DNA of 64,000 nucleotides, from the NCBI GenBank assembly GCA_029168955.1, contig JAPDOI010001311.1, positions 1 to 64,000 on the forward strand. The letters run 5' to 3'. Positions 1-11,804 of this stretch are shown here, one piece after another (the stretch's first letter is position 1; every line of letters begins with the position of its first letter). The translations under genes and the position numbers were made by a program. Source of the DNA: Aplectana chamaeleonis. Lineage: Eukaryota; Nematoda; Chromadorea; Rhabditida; Cosmocercidae. The notes below the pieces were generated by a model that had not been told where the DNA came from, made no database searches, and was given only the letters and a program-made list of their open reading frames with translations.

Positions 1-475
1 TGTGAATGAAGACACACCGCTCTCCACATCTTTTATACCCTACCCTTTATCAATTGGTTATCATCGTAATTTTGTTTACGAAAAATATGATGTGACCGCG
101 TCGTGTCGAGCAATGTTCAGTTGGCCTTTACGTTCTTATGTGATGTGGGTGGTAGCCAGAGCAACAGATGCACCTTCGTTATACTTCTTACCCAAGGCTG
201 GATAAGCTAAGAGCTTTCACGCCAAAAGTGATGTAATCGGTGTAACGATAAGCGTTGTGTAGAATGCTCTTCTGATGGGGTGAAGCTCCTCATCTCTGTT
301 TTCCGGGCTTCATTTCGGGACTCCGAAGTTGAGAGCGTTTAATGGTTTTGCGACGTCCGGTCTATCAGAGTCCCTACATGTCTTAGGATCTCTAACAGAA
401 CAGGTGAGTCAGATGTTGGGCCTCCAAAAGAGCTATAGTACTGATCGAGAAACACTTTGGTCTGCTTCCGTATCT
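1..475. other. Unassigned sequence
   Basis: I see no convincing gene, RNA or repeat here. A 67-codon open frame at 2-205 starts with GTG and shows no recognisable domain or exon structure. Confidence 0.4.
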
Positions 476-640
476 TAAAGGCAGTGTTTGCACGATAAAT
501 TTCACTTCCGATAACTCCACGGTTTACGAAAGGTCTAACGATGCCCTAAATAGCAAGGCATGCTCAAAAACGACACGAAAGACGCGTTTTTGAGCAAAAA
601 CCTCGACCCTCTCTTGTTTGCATTGATTTTTGAGCGTGGA
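476..640. repeat. Diverged copy of the giant palindrome's outer end, starting in a MITE-A-like terminus
   Basis: The stretch begins with TTAAAGGCAGTGTTTGCACG, close to the family-A MITE terminus, and runs into a segment (about 497-575) that matches the outer end of the right palindrome arm at about 41,188-41,262. Both share the core AAATTTCACTTCCGAT and the later AGCAAGGCATGCT. It continues into an 11-bp hairpin stem (GCTCAAAAACG and its complement) at about 568-602. This is a third, diverged copy of that terminus, outside the palindrome. Confidence 0.6.
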
Positions 641-2940
641 GGAATTGACCGCTACAAGGATGATACCTATCCAGTGCAATGAAGCCGACAGCTCACTTAT
701 CATCGCTGCCATGAAGTCATCATTCCTATAATCTGATTTTCGTTTGTTCCTTCCAAGGGGAGGCGGATCTGGGGCACAGGGCGTGCACAGGCTGAAGGCA
801 CCAAACGCTTGTTTTGCCAGCCGTCATTTTGCGGCCTCCTGGCTCGTTTTTCTGCCTGTTCGCTTTCGACACAGAGCCTAGGATCAATCTAGCCTATCAT
901 TTCACTGTGGAAAGAGGTCAAAGGGGATGATCATCGTAGACGCTGCAGCTGGATTCTTCATTTTCAAAACGTTATTGTCTCTCAATAATCTTTCTACCCA
1001 ACATTTGCCGTTTTGCAGCCGTTGTTTCCCCATCAATAATGGTCAGAAATAGCGCCAGCGAGACATCATCGCCTACTACAGGACTTTCTTCCTTTATTGT
1101 AGTCACTCTCAAAAAGATATCCAGCTGGGATAGTGTGTGTGACTCACGTGGTCAAGGGTACAGAAACGTGCTGCCCATCGAGGAGTATTCACGCAGTAGT
1201 AACAGCTCTTGCTTTGATACTTTCTCAGTTGCATCTTCGTTCGCCGGGGTTTGAAAACCTCATCAAAACAGGGCAGTTGCTTAGGATCTTTGCTAGCACT
1301 TGCTGCATGCTGGCCGACCAGCGGACCCGATGTACCACCCCCGGCTTTTGAGGTACGAAAAGTTCTGTTTGTTCTAAGGCGAGCCGATACGCGTAGTTGT
1401 TCTGAGCGGTTACAGTGAAATTCGGTGTATGTGCTGCGTGAGCAAGTGAGGGAAACACTTGAACAAAAATATTAGAATATCTAAAATTTCCTTTTAATCA
1501 TGTTGGATTAGCACCTGCTCTCACAGTTCCATCGAGTGTTGTATCTCATCATCTACCATGCGCTGAATTTTCGCATATGAACGCCGTTGATGTGCCCTGT
1601 CCATTACAGAATTACACCGTCAACGAATGGGGCGAGGGGATTCTTGAATGCATCGACGATGTCTTCGGACTTTTTCTGTTTCTGCTAACGGAGAGTGAAA
1701 GAGAAGTTAAGGGTGTGCAGGAGAGGAGAGAATCCTTATCAGAAACAATCCATTTGCATTTCGGTGTCCGGAGGTACCGTCTGTCAACAGAGAGAAAGGA
1801 GGAGTAGTTTCCCATTAAATATTTCAGACAATCCAAACTTCACGTGATGTGCAAAATTCTTCACCATACGCTTCGCCGAAGTGGGATCGTAATGCGATTC
1901 AGCAGGCATAACATCGAACTTCATTAAGCATCTACAATAAAGAAAATTGTTTGCGAACCCTAGACCTTCCCTTGAGAGCGATGCCACATGAGAGTAGGGA
2001 TCGAAAGCTTAGTTTGAAGTCTCAGCATAGAAAATTTGCTTCATTCTTCGCTAAAATATGAAGCTTGTGCGGCTTTCTGCGGTAGACGAACATATCACCC
2101 CTCGTGGTATCCCAAGCTTTCAAATTTTTGGCATTACAGTTTCTATCTCGTCTCTACAACCTCTCTACTAGGACCTACAACACAGCATTTGCCACTGGCT
2201 TCAACTGTGGAGCTCTCGTTATGTGAACGACCTCATACTCTTTCCACTCCCTTTTTTGCGCCCTTTGCATAAGGTCTGCGAATATTTTTTACATCAGGTC
2301 AAGGATTTTCTATTACACTCTTCTGTGGCAAACAGTGACCAGAGAAATTCGGAGAAGATAGCAAGCTTGAACCACAACAAAATCATCCTAGAGCTTTTGC
2401 TCTGTTTGAGTTCACACAACACCTCATACACCTTCAGGTGCCGAAGATCTCTGAGGAGAAAAAATATTCCGAAAAATAACACACAGAATGCCATTTCACA
2501 GCTACGCAACTTTAGAAAGATAGCTTACACAACATTCTCTGTCATCATGCAAAACCACATAGCACTCGAAGATTCAAAAACAAGTTTCAAAATCGTACAA
2601 GCTGAAATGAAGGGGAGTCTGCGAAATGGCCAAATGTCGGTTTCAAAAAAGTACCCGGAACGACGGTTCCAATCGACTGGAAATCTTCCAAAAATCATTT
2701 CTAGATAGGTGAAAAATCAACAAAAAAATCGAAAAAATGTCGTCTGCGCTACGCTGACCTGAGTGTGTGTGAGGGCAATCGGATCAGAGCCGAGCTTTGG
2801 ACGGTCAGAAGTGAGCCCGGTTCTGGTGGTTCAAAACCTCTGACCGGACCACCGGGCCAAAATTGGAGGGCAGAAGATTTTTCCAGTTTCTGAAGTGCTT
2901 TTCAGCTTACTATCAAACGGAAATTTTTCAATATCTACAT
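641..2940. other. Unassigned sequence
   Basis: No family is recognisable. The longest open frame, 2,223-2,708 (+, 161 codons), starts with GTG, is rich in Ser, Lys and Asn, and has no domain I know. Other frames of about 60-80 codons overlap on both strands, as expected by chance. I do not call a gene. Confidence 0.35.
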
Positions 2941-2949
2941 GCGCATGGA

Positions 2950-3490
2950 GAGCTATTCATCCCCTTTGGAATGGTGAGGCCCAAAAATTGAAAAAAAACT
3001 CCTAAAATTAAAGGTCAGTAGCATCTTCAATTTTTTCACCATTGCTGGAGAAATTCGTTTGTAGCCAAAAAAGTCCCTCTTAGGGATGGGGGGACGTTGT
3101 TCAGAACGACCCGGACTACCGCCGTACCTGACCCTGGTTCCGGAGTGCTGCTTGACCACGACTTCTTGGATCGGCGTAGAGAACGCTTTACCCAATCAAT
3201 GAGCTCTCTGAGACACCATGCTGCCTGCAAAGCAAACCATATCACTTCACGACTCGGTCCGAACGCCTTCTCCAAATCGAGAAAGAGAGCGACGTGGTGT
3301 CTTGTTCTTCTCGCTTTGCAAGCTCCTCGATCAAAGTAGAGTCAGGCGGCATAGACTGGCATCGGTGGTGCCACAGTGCTAACAACAAAGCCACGTTGAT
3401 TTTTGATGATCTCGACAATTTCACGGATTCGACAATCGAGAACACGTCCAGAGATTTCCATTCTGTGGGACAGCAGTTCATTGATTTATT
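2950..3490 (-). pseudogene. Decayed non-LTR retrotransposon reverse transcriptase fragment
   Basis: The reverse complement encodes, in interrupted frames, a recognisable piece of a LINE reverse transcriptase. A stretch reading RIREIVEIIKNQ precedes GFV, as in the NQ-GF block of non-LTR RTs. After one stop and a frame change it reads LFLDLEKAFGPSREVIWFAL, the fingers/palm motif that contains the first catalytic Asp region, then RELIDWVK. The reading weakens after about 3,090. At least two frame changes and one stop are needed, so it cannot make a working enzyme. The rest of the RT, including the YADD or FADD box, was not found nearby. LINE membership is confident; the clade (RTE- or CR1-like) is not. 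Confidence 0.6.
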
Positions 3491-5260
3491 AAAAGCAGTT
3501 TGCTAAAGCAGCTGTTTTCAACAGTTACCTGTCCTCAAAAAGCTGAACCAGTGGCAAAAAGTGGTAGCGACCTCGATAGGGCTTTTCGGCTAAAACTATA
3601 GTAATCAGCTTGAGAAATACCCACTATAGTCATCCTTTCCCGATTCCACACGAGCTCTTCACCTTTTTCAGAACACTACTTACATCATTTTTTGGACTGT
3701 TTCATCATTATAGGACGCAGCAGATAATCACCCAGGCTTCTTATTAATACTAGCGGAATAAGCAATACATTTATATGCAAGTATGGTTATCGCCAAAATA
3801 TCTATTATCGTATACAGATATTATTAGAGTCTTTCTTGGGAAATTTTTTTGAGGGACTGTTATGTTGGTTTGGTCGGCTACTTCTATGGCTTAACACGCC
3901 TGTTCACTTCACAGTCTAAACCTGGCTGCTTGGCCAGCGTAAATTCGACATTTCAATTGCTGCCTTTGAGGCATTCCTTGAGAGTTTGGGTTAGGATTAC
4001 ATGCCCAGCTCCACCATACTGCCACGTCTTGTCTGCCCAAGGACGTCTTTCAGGACCAGTTCCGCTCTGCCCTTTACTTGCCTCGCTTGCCTACGGAGAT
4101 TGGCCGTAGCCTTCCACTCCGAAAATGGTAAAATACACTGCGCCAGCACTTTGTAACGCCAAAACGCAATAGTCGCGATAAAATATGCCCATCTTCTTTT
4201 CCTCCTCCCAAAACATTTTCTGGGTTTAGAGTAGTGGGACCTGTAGAAAAAAATCGCGAAAAAGCCGCCTGTTTCGGATGATTTCAAGCCTGAGCTTTCT
4301 TGTCTTTTTGATGGTGGACGAGCCCACTCCACATCATCGGCATCGATGACCTCTTATATCAAGGACATCAGCTGTCTTGGAAATTAGATTTCAATCCAAT
4401 GAACCTTCAGTTTATGCACACATCTAGTCAAAAACATTGACTGAAGTGCTTGCTTTCATTGTTCAACTGTTTTTATTAGAGTAAATTTACGTTTATTTCT
4501 TCACTCTGAATGTAGTCAGACGATTTTTGACTGCTCTGCATGAGACTGCGATCTTTTGAGCCGCGCTGTGCACGTGTGCACAGTACTGGCATCTTTGGGT
4601 CCTAGAAACTCTATTTCTAACCCGTTTTTCAGCGCGCTACTCTCGCCATAGTTTTTCAGTTGTTTTTCGATCTGGGCTGGTTTTATAGTTTTTTCGATAA
4701 CGTTTTCATCGCGACCACTGCGCTTTTATACGAACTATTCGAGGCAGGAATCGAGGGCTAACTTCCCCGAGCCGGTTGTCCTGTTTAGCTAAGCCAAATT
4801 GAACCGAGTCATCCGTGAATCTCTCTAAACAAAGATATCTTTCTTATAGTTTCTTATCAAACGTTAGTGCTTCTAGGAAGTTAGCGTCTAATAGTTGTGC
4901 AAGGATGCTCAACCCCCCGAGGATTCTGGGTAGAGTCCTGCACCAATTCCTGGCCCCGCCAAGCACTTCATTGAGAATTCCGCTTGGAAATCACTTACTG
5001 ACCCATGGGTTTCGTCAGACATCCTGGTTTCTGCCTGTGTCTATTTTACCCTAGCACGTCGAGAGCCATTAGCAAATGGGAGGCCATGCGAAGGCGGAAC
5101 TGCGAACAAAATCAACACGACGAGTCCTCTAAAAACTTCCGGAAGTGTCTTCAGTAACCTGAATGAGGTGTCAAAAGCAGAGGCCCAGAGAACATGTTTC
5201 CTATGAAACTGAGGCATCGTTAGTGCGCTCGTAGGAACAAAGAAAAATGCGGATTACCTA
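3491..5260. other. Unassigned sequence
   Basis: No repeat family or protein is recognised. A 111-codon open frame on the minus strand (3,997-4,332) is Arg/Lys-rich and resembles nothing I know. A short near-palindrome of GTGCAC units lies at about 4,569-4,586. Confidence 0.3.
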
Positions 5261-5470
5261 AGGTGTCCTATAATTATGAAACAATCCAAAAAACGAAAAG
5301 CTGTGTTCTAATTAGATGATATGCTCGTGTGATCTGGAAAAATGACTATAATAGTGATTTCTCAAGCTGACTACTTTAGTTTTTACAGAAAAGAAGCCCC
5401 ATCTGATAACTTGGGAGTAGTGTTATAAGGGAAATTCGAGGGTGTCCTATGAATTATGAAACGCACTGTA
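5261..5470. mobile_element. Solo terminus of a Tc-type (IR/DR) DNA transposon
   Basis: An outer end reading GGTGTCCTATGAATTATGAA then ACGCACTG finishes at 5,468 beside a TA dinucleotide. A second, inner copy of the same motif starts at 5,261, about 180 bp inside. This two-repeat terminus has the same design as the Tc1-like element at 45.4-47.0 kb, whose end also finishes in GCACTG and contains GTGTCCTAT. No matching opposite end was found within several kb, so only one end survives. The family is related to the 45-kb element but distinct from it. Confidence 0.6.
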
Positions 5471-5495
5471 TATTATCTGTAAAGGACATGATCAA

Positions 5496-5981
5496 TTAAA
5501 GGTAGTGTTCTACGATAAAGTCGTTTTTCTGTTTTTCCGCTCATCTTGAAAACGGGTCCCATGCTTTGGATTCAATGATGTCCCTGGAGATAGTACAAGA
5601 CCCCCTGGAAACAGGTTATGGCCCCCTCAGAAATTTAGCAAGGGAAAAGGTTGTGGACGAGTTGTCCGAGGCTTGTAACTCCCGTTTTTGCAGCCGGTGT
5701 GTGCAGGAGTTAATCTGAGTAAAGAAGAGACGTTGAGAATGAAGGGAAGAGCAGGGCTTTTGATCGGAAACCAACGCTCATTTAACCACAAATTCAGAGG
5801 AACTGTTACTTTATACAGGACGTGGGCAGGAGGTGGCCCAATGGGTCAGCTGGCCCACGAGATTTTTCACACCACTTACCGGCCGTTTTCGTCCGCACTT
5901 CCGTTCTTAATCTTCTTATAGGGACCCAAAGCTTAAGTTGCAGCCAAAAGGAAACTTTTTCTTCGTGAACACTGCCTTTAA
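5496..5981. mobile_element. MITE, family A (TTAA-inserting), copy A1
   Basis: The element is bounded by TTAA and has inverted ends reading AGGTAGTGTTCTACGATAAA on the left and TTCGTGAACACTGCCT on the right. Its interior contains segments such as CCCACGAGATTTTTCAC that recur, often inverted, in the other family-A copies. At about 486 bp with no protein it is a non-autonomous element. The TTAA target and CCT/AGG ends suggest a piggyBac-like donor, which is inference. Confidence 0.75.
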
Positions 5982-7470
5982 CATCAAAGAAAGGCTATAA
6001 ACCACTATCTTTTGCCCTTATTCCCAAGATTACAAACAACAAATTAGTAACGCATTATTCATATTACCAGCCTTCGTATTCTTTGTTTCTACCATACATG
6101 CAAGTGCGAGAAAAAAGAAATTTCAAAAGTGTGCATTTTGATTAAACAGAGCTGGAAAACGAGTTGTGTTTACACCGCTCTGCAAAAAAAGTCCGCCTAT
6201 GGAGCAATTTTTTTGCCATGACCGTTCTTCGTCTCTCCACTGCATGACATATTTCTCACCGTCTGTCAGAAGATCTTCATGACCGGTGGTCTCCATATGT
6301 TCGCCGCAGAGTGAAACTCCATTAAAAAACTGCTCAGTGACCACTCAATTTTCATTTCAAAACAGGAGCAGCAGTTTCTTAGCCGAGGTTTTCGTCTTCC
6401 CCACTTCCAATCTCAAAGAGCAAGCTACTTTCGTTAGTAGTGTTGAAGAATAAACCTCTCTCATGCCTTATTAGCTGCCGCATACGAGCTGGTGGTGATC
6501 AGATACCCACTGACCGTGTGACTAACCACCCGCTTAGCGGCGGTCAACTGGCGGCCTTCATGCAGATTGCTACCACCCTAGGTCTATTCTTCTTAAAAAC
6601 TTTTTCCCACACCAATAAAGTGAGCCCTATACTCCAAAAAAAAATCAATCTTCTCAGAAAACTCCATTGAAAAATTGCTCCAGTGACCACGCAACTTTCA
6701 TTTCAAAACAGGAGTCTTCTGGCACTATTACAGTTCTTTTTATTACTACACCCCCTCTCTACTGCATTACCAAGCTCCCAAACTTTAACTAGGGTCGTCC
6801 TCTGAAAATTTGTGGTGATGAAGCAATGATCTTGTACTTGCTGCTAGTTGAATCTTTGCGCTAAGTTTTTCACGACATTTGTGTTTTTCCCGAGTTTCTA
6901 TCCATTGTTTTCGCTGTTTTGTTGAGCGCTTCGGCAAGGATGTAAAAATAAATAAATAAATAAATAAAAAATAGCTTTATCCAAGATGTAGAGGACGTTT
7001 TGATTACCGAAATTCGTTGAATATCCCTCGTTACTCTTGTTTCTAATCTGATACAGCTGCTTTAGAATAATAATATGATTGAATCTCAGTGAAGTTTAAA
7101 GATACAGCAGCGGAACACGTTCCGAAATACGCATTTCGATGCAGCGACTATGTTGCATTTTGTCCGGCAATTTAAAGCCACAGTCCAAGCTCAGAGAAAT
7201 CGATATTCCACTTTTACGCCTTGCCTATCTTGGAAAATTCCACGCTGATCACAGTAATGGTGTCTCCAGAATCGCTCAGAACTTGAGAACTGAGTTACGG
7301 GTCCTCAAAGATTTTGAATTTGAACTGGTAGAAAGAAAGTCATGGACGAGTTGTCCTCGAGCCTGTATTTTCTCCTTAAATGCAGCCATCATTCTGAAGC
7401 AGGTTACAATATAAGCCAGACCGAAAACAAAAAGGAAGAGCATAGATTTTGAGACAAAATCATTTCGCGC
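5982..7470. other. Unassigned sequence with a short direct repeat and a microsatellite
   Basis: No gene is recognised. A segment of about 53 bp at 6,315-6,370 (ACTCCATTAAAAAACTGCTC onward, through CATTTCAAAACAGGA) recurs in direct orientation at 6,657-6,712. An (ATAA)n microsatellite lies at about 6,942-6,970. The 91-codon frame at 7,139-7,414 shows no known domain. Confidence 0.45.
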
Positions 7471-7479
7471 GTCACTCTT

Positions 7480-7679
7480 CCTTATTAGAAAGGTCGGTAA
7501 TCTGCCAGTGGGCGTAACCCATTTTTTCTTTGAAGGGGGCGTGGCCGACTTTTTCCAGGCTTTTCTCTCGCTTATTTGAGCGAATTGAGATTTGCGCTAT
7601 GGCAGGGCTGCTATTGACGGCAACCGGACCAAAAATCATCCAAAAATTACCTCTGAGGTTGGACAGCTGTGCCTTTAAA
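7480..7679. mobile_element. Partial MITE, family C
   Basis: The right end reads CTGAGGTTGGACAGCTGTGC then CTTTAAA, close to the end of the complete family-C element at 44.33-44.98 kb. Inside lie GGGCGTAACCCATTTTTTC and GGGCGTGGCCGAC, also shared with that element. The left end is missing or unrecognised. The right end abuts a family-A MITE through the same TTTAAA. Confidence 0.55.
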
Positions 7680-8181
7680 GGGCAGTGTTCACGATAAAAA
7701 ATGTGTTTCAGTTTCACACTAGGAATGGGTAGTGGAGGGGCACACTGTAGCGTTGACGTCGAAAGAACGCATGAAAACGAGCCAGGAAAACCTCCAAAGA
7801 GCTCCAGAGAGTTAGGCAATTTCAGACGCAAAGCAAAACCCCAAAAGCGTACAACACACGCCCACCGAAGTGAACAAATGAGTGCTCGAGATAAGTGAGA
7901 TGAGCGACGGTTTTCAATCATTAGCCCCGTTCTTCCCTTCATTCTCAACTTGCTCCCTTTACTCAGGTCAGCTCGCATACATCGCCTGCAAGAAGGAAGT
8001 TACAAGCCTCGGACAACTCGTCCACCATGTTTACTTAGCTCAATTTTGAGGGACCATAACTCCGTTCCCAAGTTCTTGTGCGATTTCAGAGACATCATTG
8101 GAATCAGCATACAGAGCCGTTTTCAAGATGAGCGGGAGAAACAGAAAAACTGATTTCCATCAATGTGAACACTGCCTTTAA
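7674..8181. mobile_element. MITE, family A, copy A2
   Basis: The inverted ends are GGGCAGTGTTCACGATAAAA on the left and TGTGAACACTGCCT on the right, each bordered by TTAA. The interior is very similar to copy A8 in the palindrome spacer, sharing GGGTAGTGGAGGGGCACACT. There is no coding capacity. The right TTAA is shared with the next copy, A3. Confidence 0.8.
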
Positions 8182-8763
8182 GAGACAGTGTTCCACGATG
8201 TTCAAAGATGCCCCGTTTTTGGCTAGAACGTGAAGTTTGGGTCCTTCTAAGAAGATTAGAACGGAAGTGCAGCTTGAAAACGGTCGAGAAGCGGTGTGAA
8301 AATCTCGTGGGCCCGCCTACCCATTAGGTCACCGCCCACGTCCTGTAACAGTTGTCACTGAATTCCGTGTTACTGGCAACAGACCACGAATTTTCGAATA
8401 TTCTTCACCGCGAAAGGCTCTAACAACCCAGCATGTACATTGACCCTACTGTTTTTTAGAAGAACTTTTGGTGCAAGAAACAGAAAGCAAATCCACCTAC
8501 CTAAGAATTTTGAAGCGCGAAACAATTTTCCGATACGTCCATTTCGATGGATTGTACCTTGCAATCTCCTGCGTACAACGCATCTAATAACCTGACGCCG
8601 GGAAATACACAAATAGGCACGAATTTTTTTTCCAGAAGATTTCTTTGGACAGATTTTCTCCCTTTATTTAATTGTTCTGTACGGTGTTTTCCTATTATCT
8701 GGACTTACCTACCCAAGACATCAAAAACTATAGTACGGTTTTTATCGTGAAGACTGCCTTTAA
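8176..8763. mobile_element. MITE, family A, copy A3, abutting A2
   Basis: The left end GAGACAGTGTTCCACGATG follows the TTAA that closes A2. The right end TCGTGAAGACTGCCT is followed by TTAA and then another family-A terminus. The interior shares GAAAATCTCGTGGGCCCGCC with copies A1 and A5. An 80-codon minus-strand frame inside (8,370-8,612) has no known domain and is not called. Confidence 0.75.
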
Positions 8764-9289
8764 AGGCAGTGTTCACGATGATTTTTGTTCCTGAGTTTTC
8801 GACTCAAAACAATGCGTTGACCACCAAGTGTTACCGAAACTGCGAACTCAGAAGTTTTCAACCCCAGTTACATGCTGAGTTAAATCGTCAAGGTAAGTTG
8901 CTTGCATGTTTCAAACTTACATGTAACATACTTCTGGTGTTTTTAACTGACAAGTAACATACATTAAGCAAACCATATTACATGGTAGCTTGTGTGAGCT
9001 GCGCAAGTAACAAAACTTTTACCGCAGACAATATTACATGTAAGATTCACTTCTCGAGGTTTAACTTTCCACATGTAGCATGCTTCCTGTTCCTGCATTT
9101 GTATATTACTTGCAAAGTTTCACGTCCCCACTTCGCATCCGTCCTATTGATCGTCAGCAGCCATTTTAACCGCGCTGATTGCTCAATGCGCTTTGCTCTG
9201 GAGTGCACGGTTTTGTAGTTTTCTCATTTCTACACTCTGCTACCTTACTTTGTATCACACCATTCCTTATACAGTTGGCGGGTTACTTA
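8760..9289. repeat. Family-A half element and a TAACATAC-rich repeat shared with the palindrome arms
   Basis: A third family-A terminus (AGGCAGTGTTCACGATGATT) starts directly after the TTAA closing A3, but no partner end was found before the satellite. Downstream, several copies of TTACATG and TAACATAC recur, with AAGTTTTCAACCCCAGTTAC close to AAGTTTCAACCCTAGTAACA in element F of the palindrome arms. The stretch looks like a decayed relative of that element. Confidence 0.45.
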
Positions 9290-9960
9290 ATTACTGTTTA
9301 CCATATCGAATGAGTATTATGTGATTTTCATAAAATCGTCAAAACGCTACGTTGTAGTATGTGCTTTTTTCCGATGGGGTGTGAGATGAGGGAAGTAGGT
9401 CATACGAGTAAATTACCTAGTGTTTACCATATCGATCGCTATATTATTGATTTTTTTCCCCAAAAAACGTCAAAACACGTTGTAGGCTGTGCTTTTTCCT
9501 GATGGGGTGGGATAAGGGGAAGATAGTCAGTCGCTTAGATAGAATTACCTACGTGTTTACCATATCGATCGCTATTATTGATTTTTCCCAAAAACGTCAA
9601 AACACGTTGTATGGCTGTACTTTTTCCGATGGGGTGTTGGATGGGGAAGTGGTCAGCGAGTAAATTACCTACTGTTTACCACATCGATCCGGTATTATTG
9701 ATTTTTTCGCACAAATCACCAAGACACGTTGTATGCTGTACTTTTTCCGATGGGTGGGATGGGAAGTGGTCAGCAGTAGAGTACCTACGCACACACATCG
9801 ATCAGTATTATTGATTTTTCACTTTGATCACTTAGAGACATTTGCAGGCTGTGTTTTCCACAGTCATGAAGAGATAAGGCAGGGCAGTGGCCAACGAGCA
9901 GAATTACTTACTGTTTACCATATCGATCCATGGTATTGATTTAAAAAAAGCACGTTGTGA
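9290..9960. repeat. Tandem satellite, ~120-bp unit, about six diverged copies
   Basis: Units start with TGTTTACCATATCGATCG or a variant at about 9,295, 9,420, 9,555, 9,674, 9,790 (degenerate) and 9,911. Each unit then carries TATTATTGATTTTT, a CAAAACACGTTGTA-like stretch, CTTTTTCCGATGGGGTG and a GTCAGCGAGTAAATTACCTA-like end. Copies differ by many substitutions and small indels. Short open frames crossing the array are by-products of the repeat. Confidence 0.85.
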
Positions 9961-11800
9961 GACTGCGTTTTCTGCTGAAGAGATTCAAGAGAGAGGGTAG
10001 TCACCAAGAGTAATTTACTTACTTGCGAGAAGTTGGTAATATTGTACAGATCGATAGAAAACCGTCAGGCGCACTTGTGCTCCAAGTTTGACGCCTCCCA
10101 CGTGTCGGCAACGAAAAAAAAAAATGGCACAAATTCAACTATCTTGAACAATGCCCTATATTTCGAAATTTTGTCCACCATATTTTAAGCGCACCCTGTA
10201 CATTATTCTCCTATCTGTCCCGTTCTATGACAACATTTCGCAAATTTAGCACTCGCCTAAAAAGTACAAAGGACACTAGTTATTCATCCACAACTACGAA
10301 GATTGCCTCGAAAATTCATAGAAATGCCAGATCTGTGTGTACGTGTTGCCTCTCGCACAACTTTCCAGCCTTGTGCACTTACCTTTTCATGGGGAAGAGC
10401 GGAGGACAGAAATCTACTATTGCTGTAAGCTGTATAATTTGTGTTCCCCTAAGACTCTTTTGCGACGTTTTGTGGGTTGGAAACATTGCGAGAGTGTGAA
10501 ACTGCAGTTAGGTGGTGCTCGAAATTCAATAACTTGCTTTTCAAAGAGTATCTGAGAGCCACAATCCAGTGTCTCTGGAGTTTACTATGGTTTTCCCTCC
10601 ATCTCGTCTCTGTTTGTGAGGCTCTGCTAAAATCCATTCCCTAATTTCAAGTCCAAAAACCAGTACATAATGTTGCCAGTGAGAAATTCAGGGTAATCCC
10701 TGGAATGAATACAGATGGTTCAACTCAAAAGATTGCTTTGAATGATCTACTGGAAAAGAAAGGCTGTTTTGCCCATTGCGTTGCACGCGCCGACTTCGCA
10801 GCAACGCCAGCTCTGTATCGTTTGCATGTGCATGATTCGCGGCAGCTGCTGAACCGACAGGGTACTCACACGTAAAGTGCGTTTGGATTCGTAATGCAGC
10901 AATTTTTGTCTCAGAGACGTTCTCTATATCAGGCAACCTGCCTGTGAACTATCTTTCGCCTGAGCATGTTTGCAATCGGTTTTCAATACGGGTACTGAGT
11001 TCCACTACTCCTCTCAAGTCTCTCAATGTGTTGTTGAAAATTTTCGCTATACATATTCCACATATGTTTATGTTTATTTTTTAATCGTTCATCCTTTGAA
11101 CTTATATGTTGTTATAGTGTGTGATGAAAATTGTGGTGTACCTTTTATATTGTAATGATAATGCGCCTTTTTGCGTAATATTCTGTAGCATGGTTGATGC
11201 CAAATCACCCCTATTCAGTGTTGTTGCAGCTTTTATAGAAAAGTGTGAAAGCTGGACGCAGGCGAGGCACCACCGTTAAAGATATTTGGGAAGGCAAAGC
11301 AGCCAAATGTGAAGTAAATATTTTGTTCTCATTGTCACCCGCCTTCATTTCTAAATTTGTACGTGTTTAGAGGTTGAGTGAGGACGGGAATTGGTTAGAG
11401 AAGCTAATTGGAGCTCAAAGGTTGGGGAAGTTGAAAAACGACAGCGGCATTACTGTATGTTTTTGGCATTTACATTTCTGCTATATTCCCAAAACGTTCT
11501 GTATTTTCAAAAGATGGTGATCGACCGTCCATCGGTTTGTCCGACATGCTTCAAAGAGTGATCATGCCCGAGCAAGAAGTCACCGGACATAGTCCCACTT
11601 TTATAGCGACTTGTTTAAAGTCGCTGTTGAGGATTGAATTATGTTCGCGTTTTTCTTCTTTTTACGTTTAGTTTTAGTCCTCATTAACTTTTGCGACTTG
11701 TAAAAGCAGCATACCCGCTCTGGTATGACATCGATATAATGATATGTGTCGAGAGGTTAAAAGCTGGCAGGGTGGGAGACAAACACAGAACGCTGGCGAA
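9961..11800. other. Unassigned sequence
   Basis: No repeat or protein is recognised. Open frames of 60-90 codons on both strands (for example 10,227-10,499 plus and 10,688-10,936 minus) show no family motifs. It could hide diverged exons, but I cannot support one. Confidence 0.3.
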
Positions 11801-11804
11801 AATT

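Noticed and set aside
2223..2708. 161-codon frame as a host gene
   Set aside because: It has a GTG start, low-complexity composition, no motif and an overlapping frame on the other strand.
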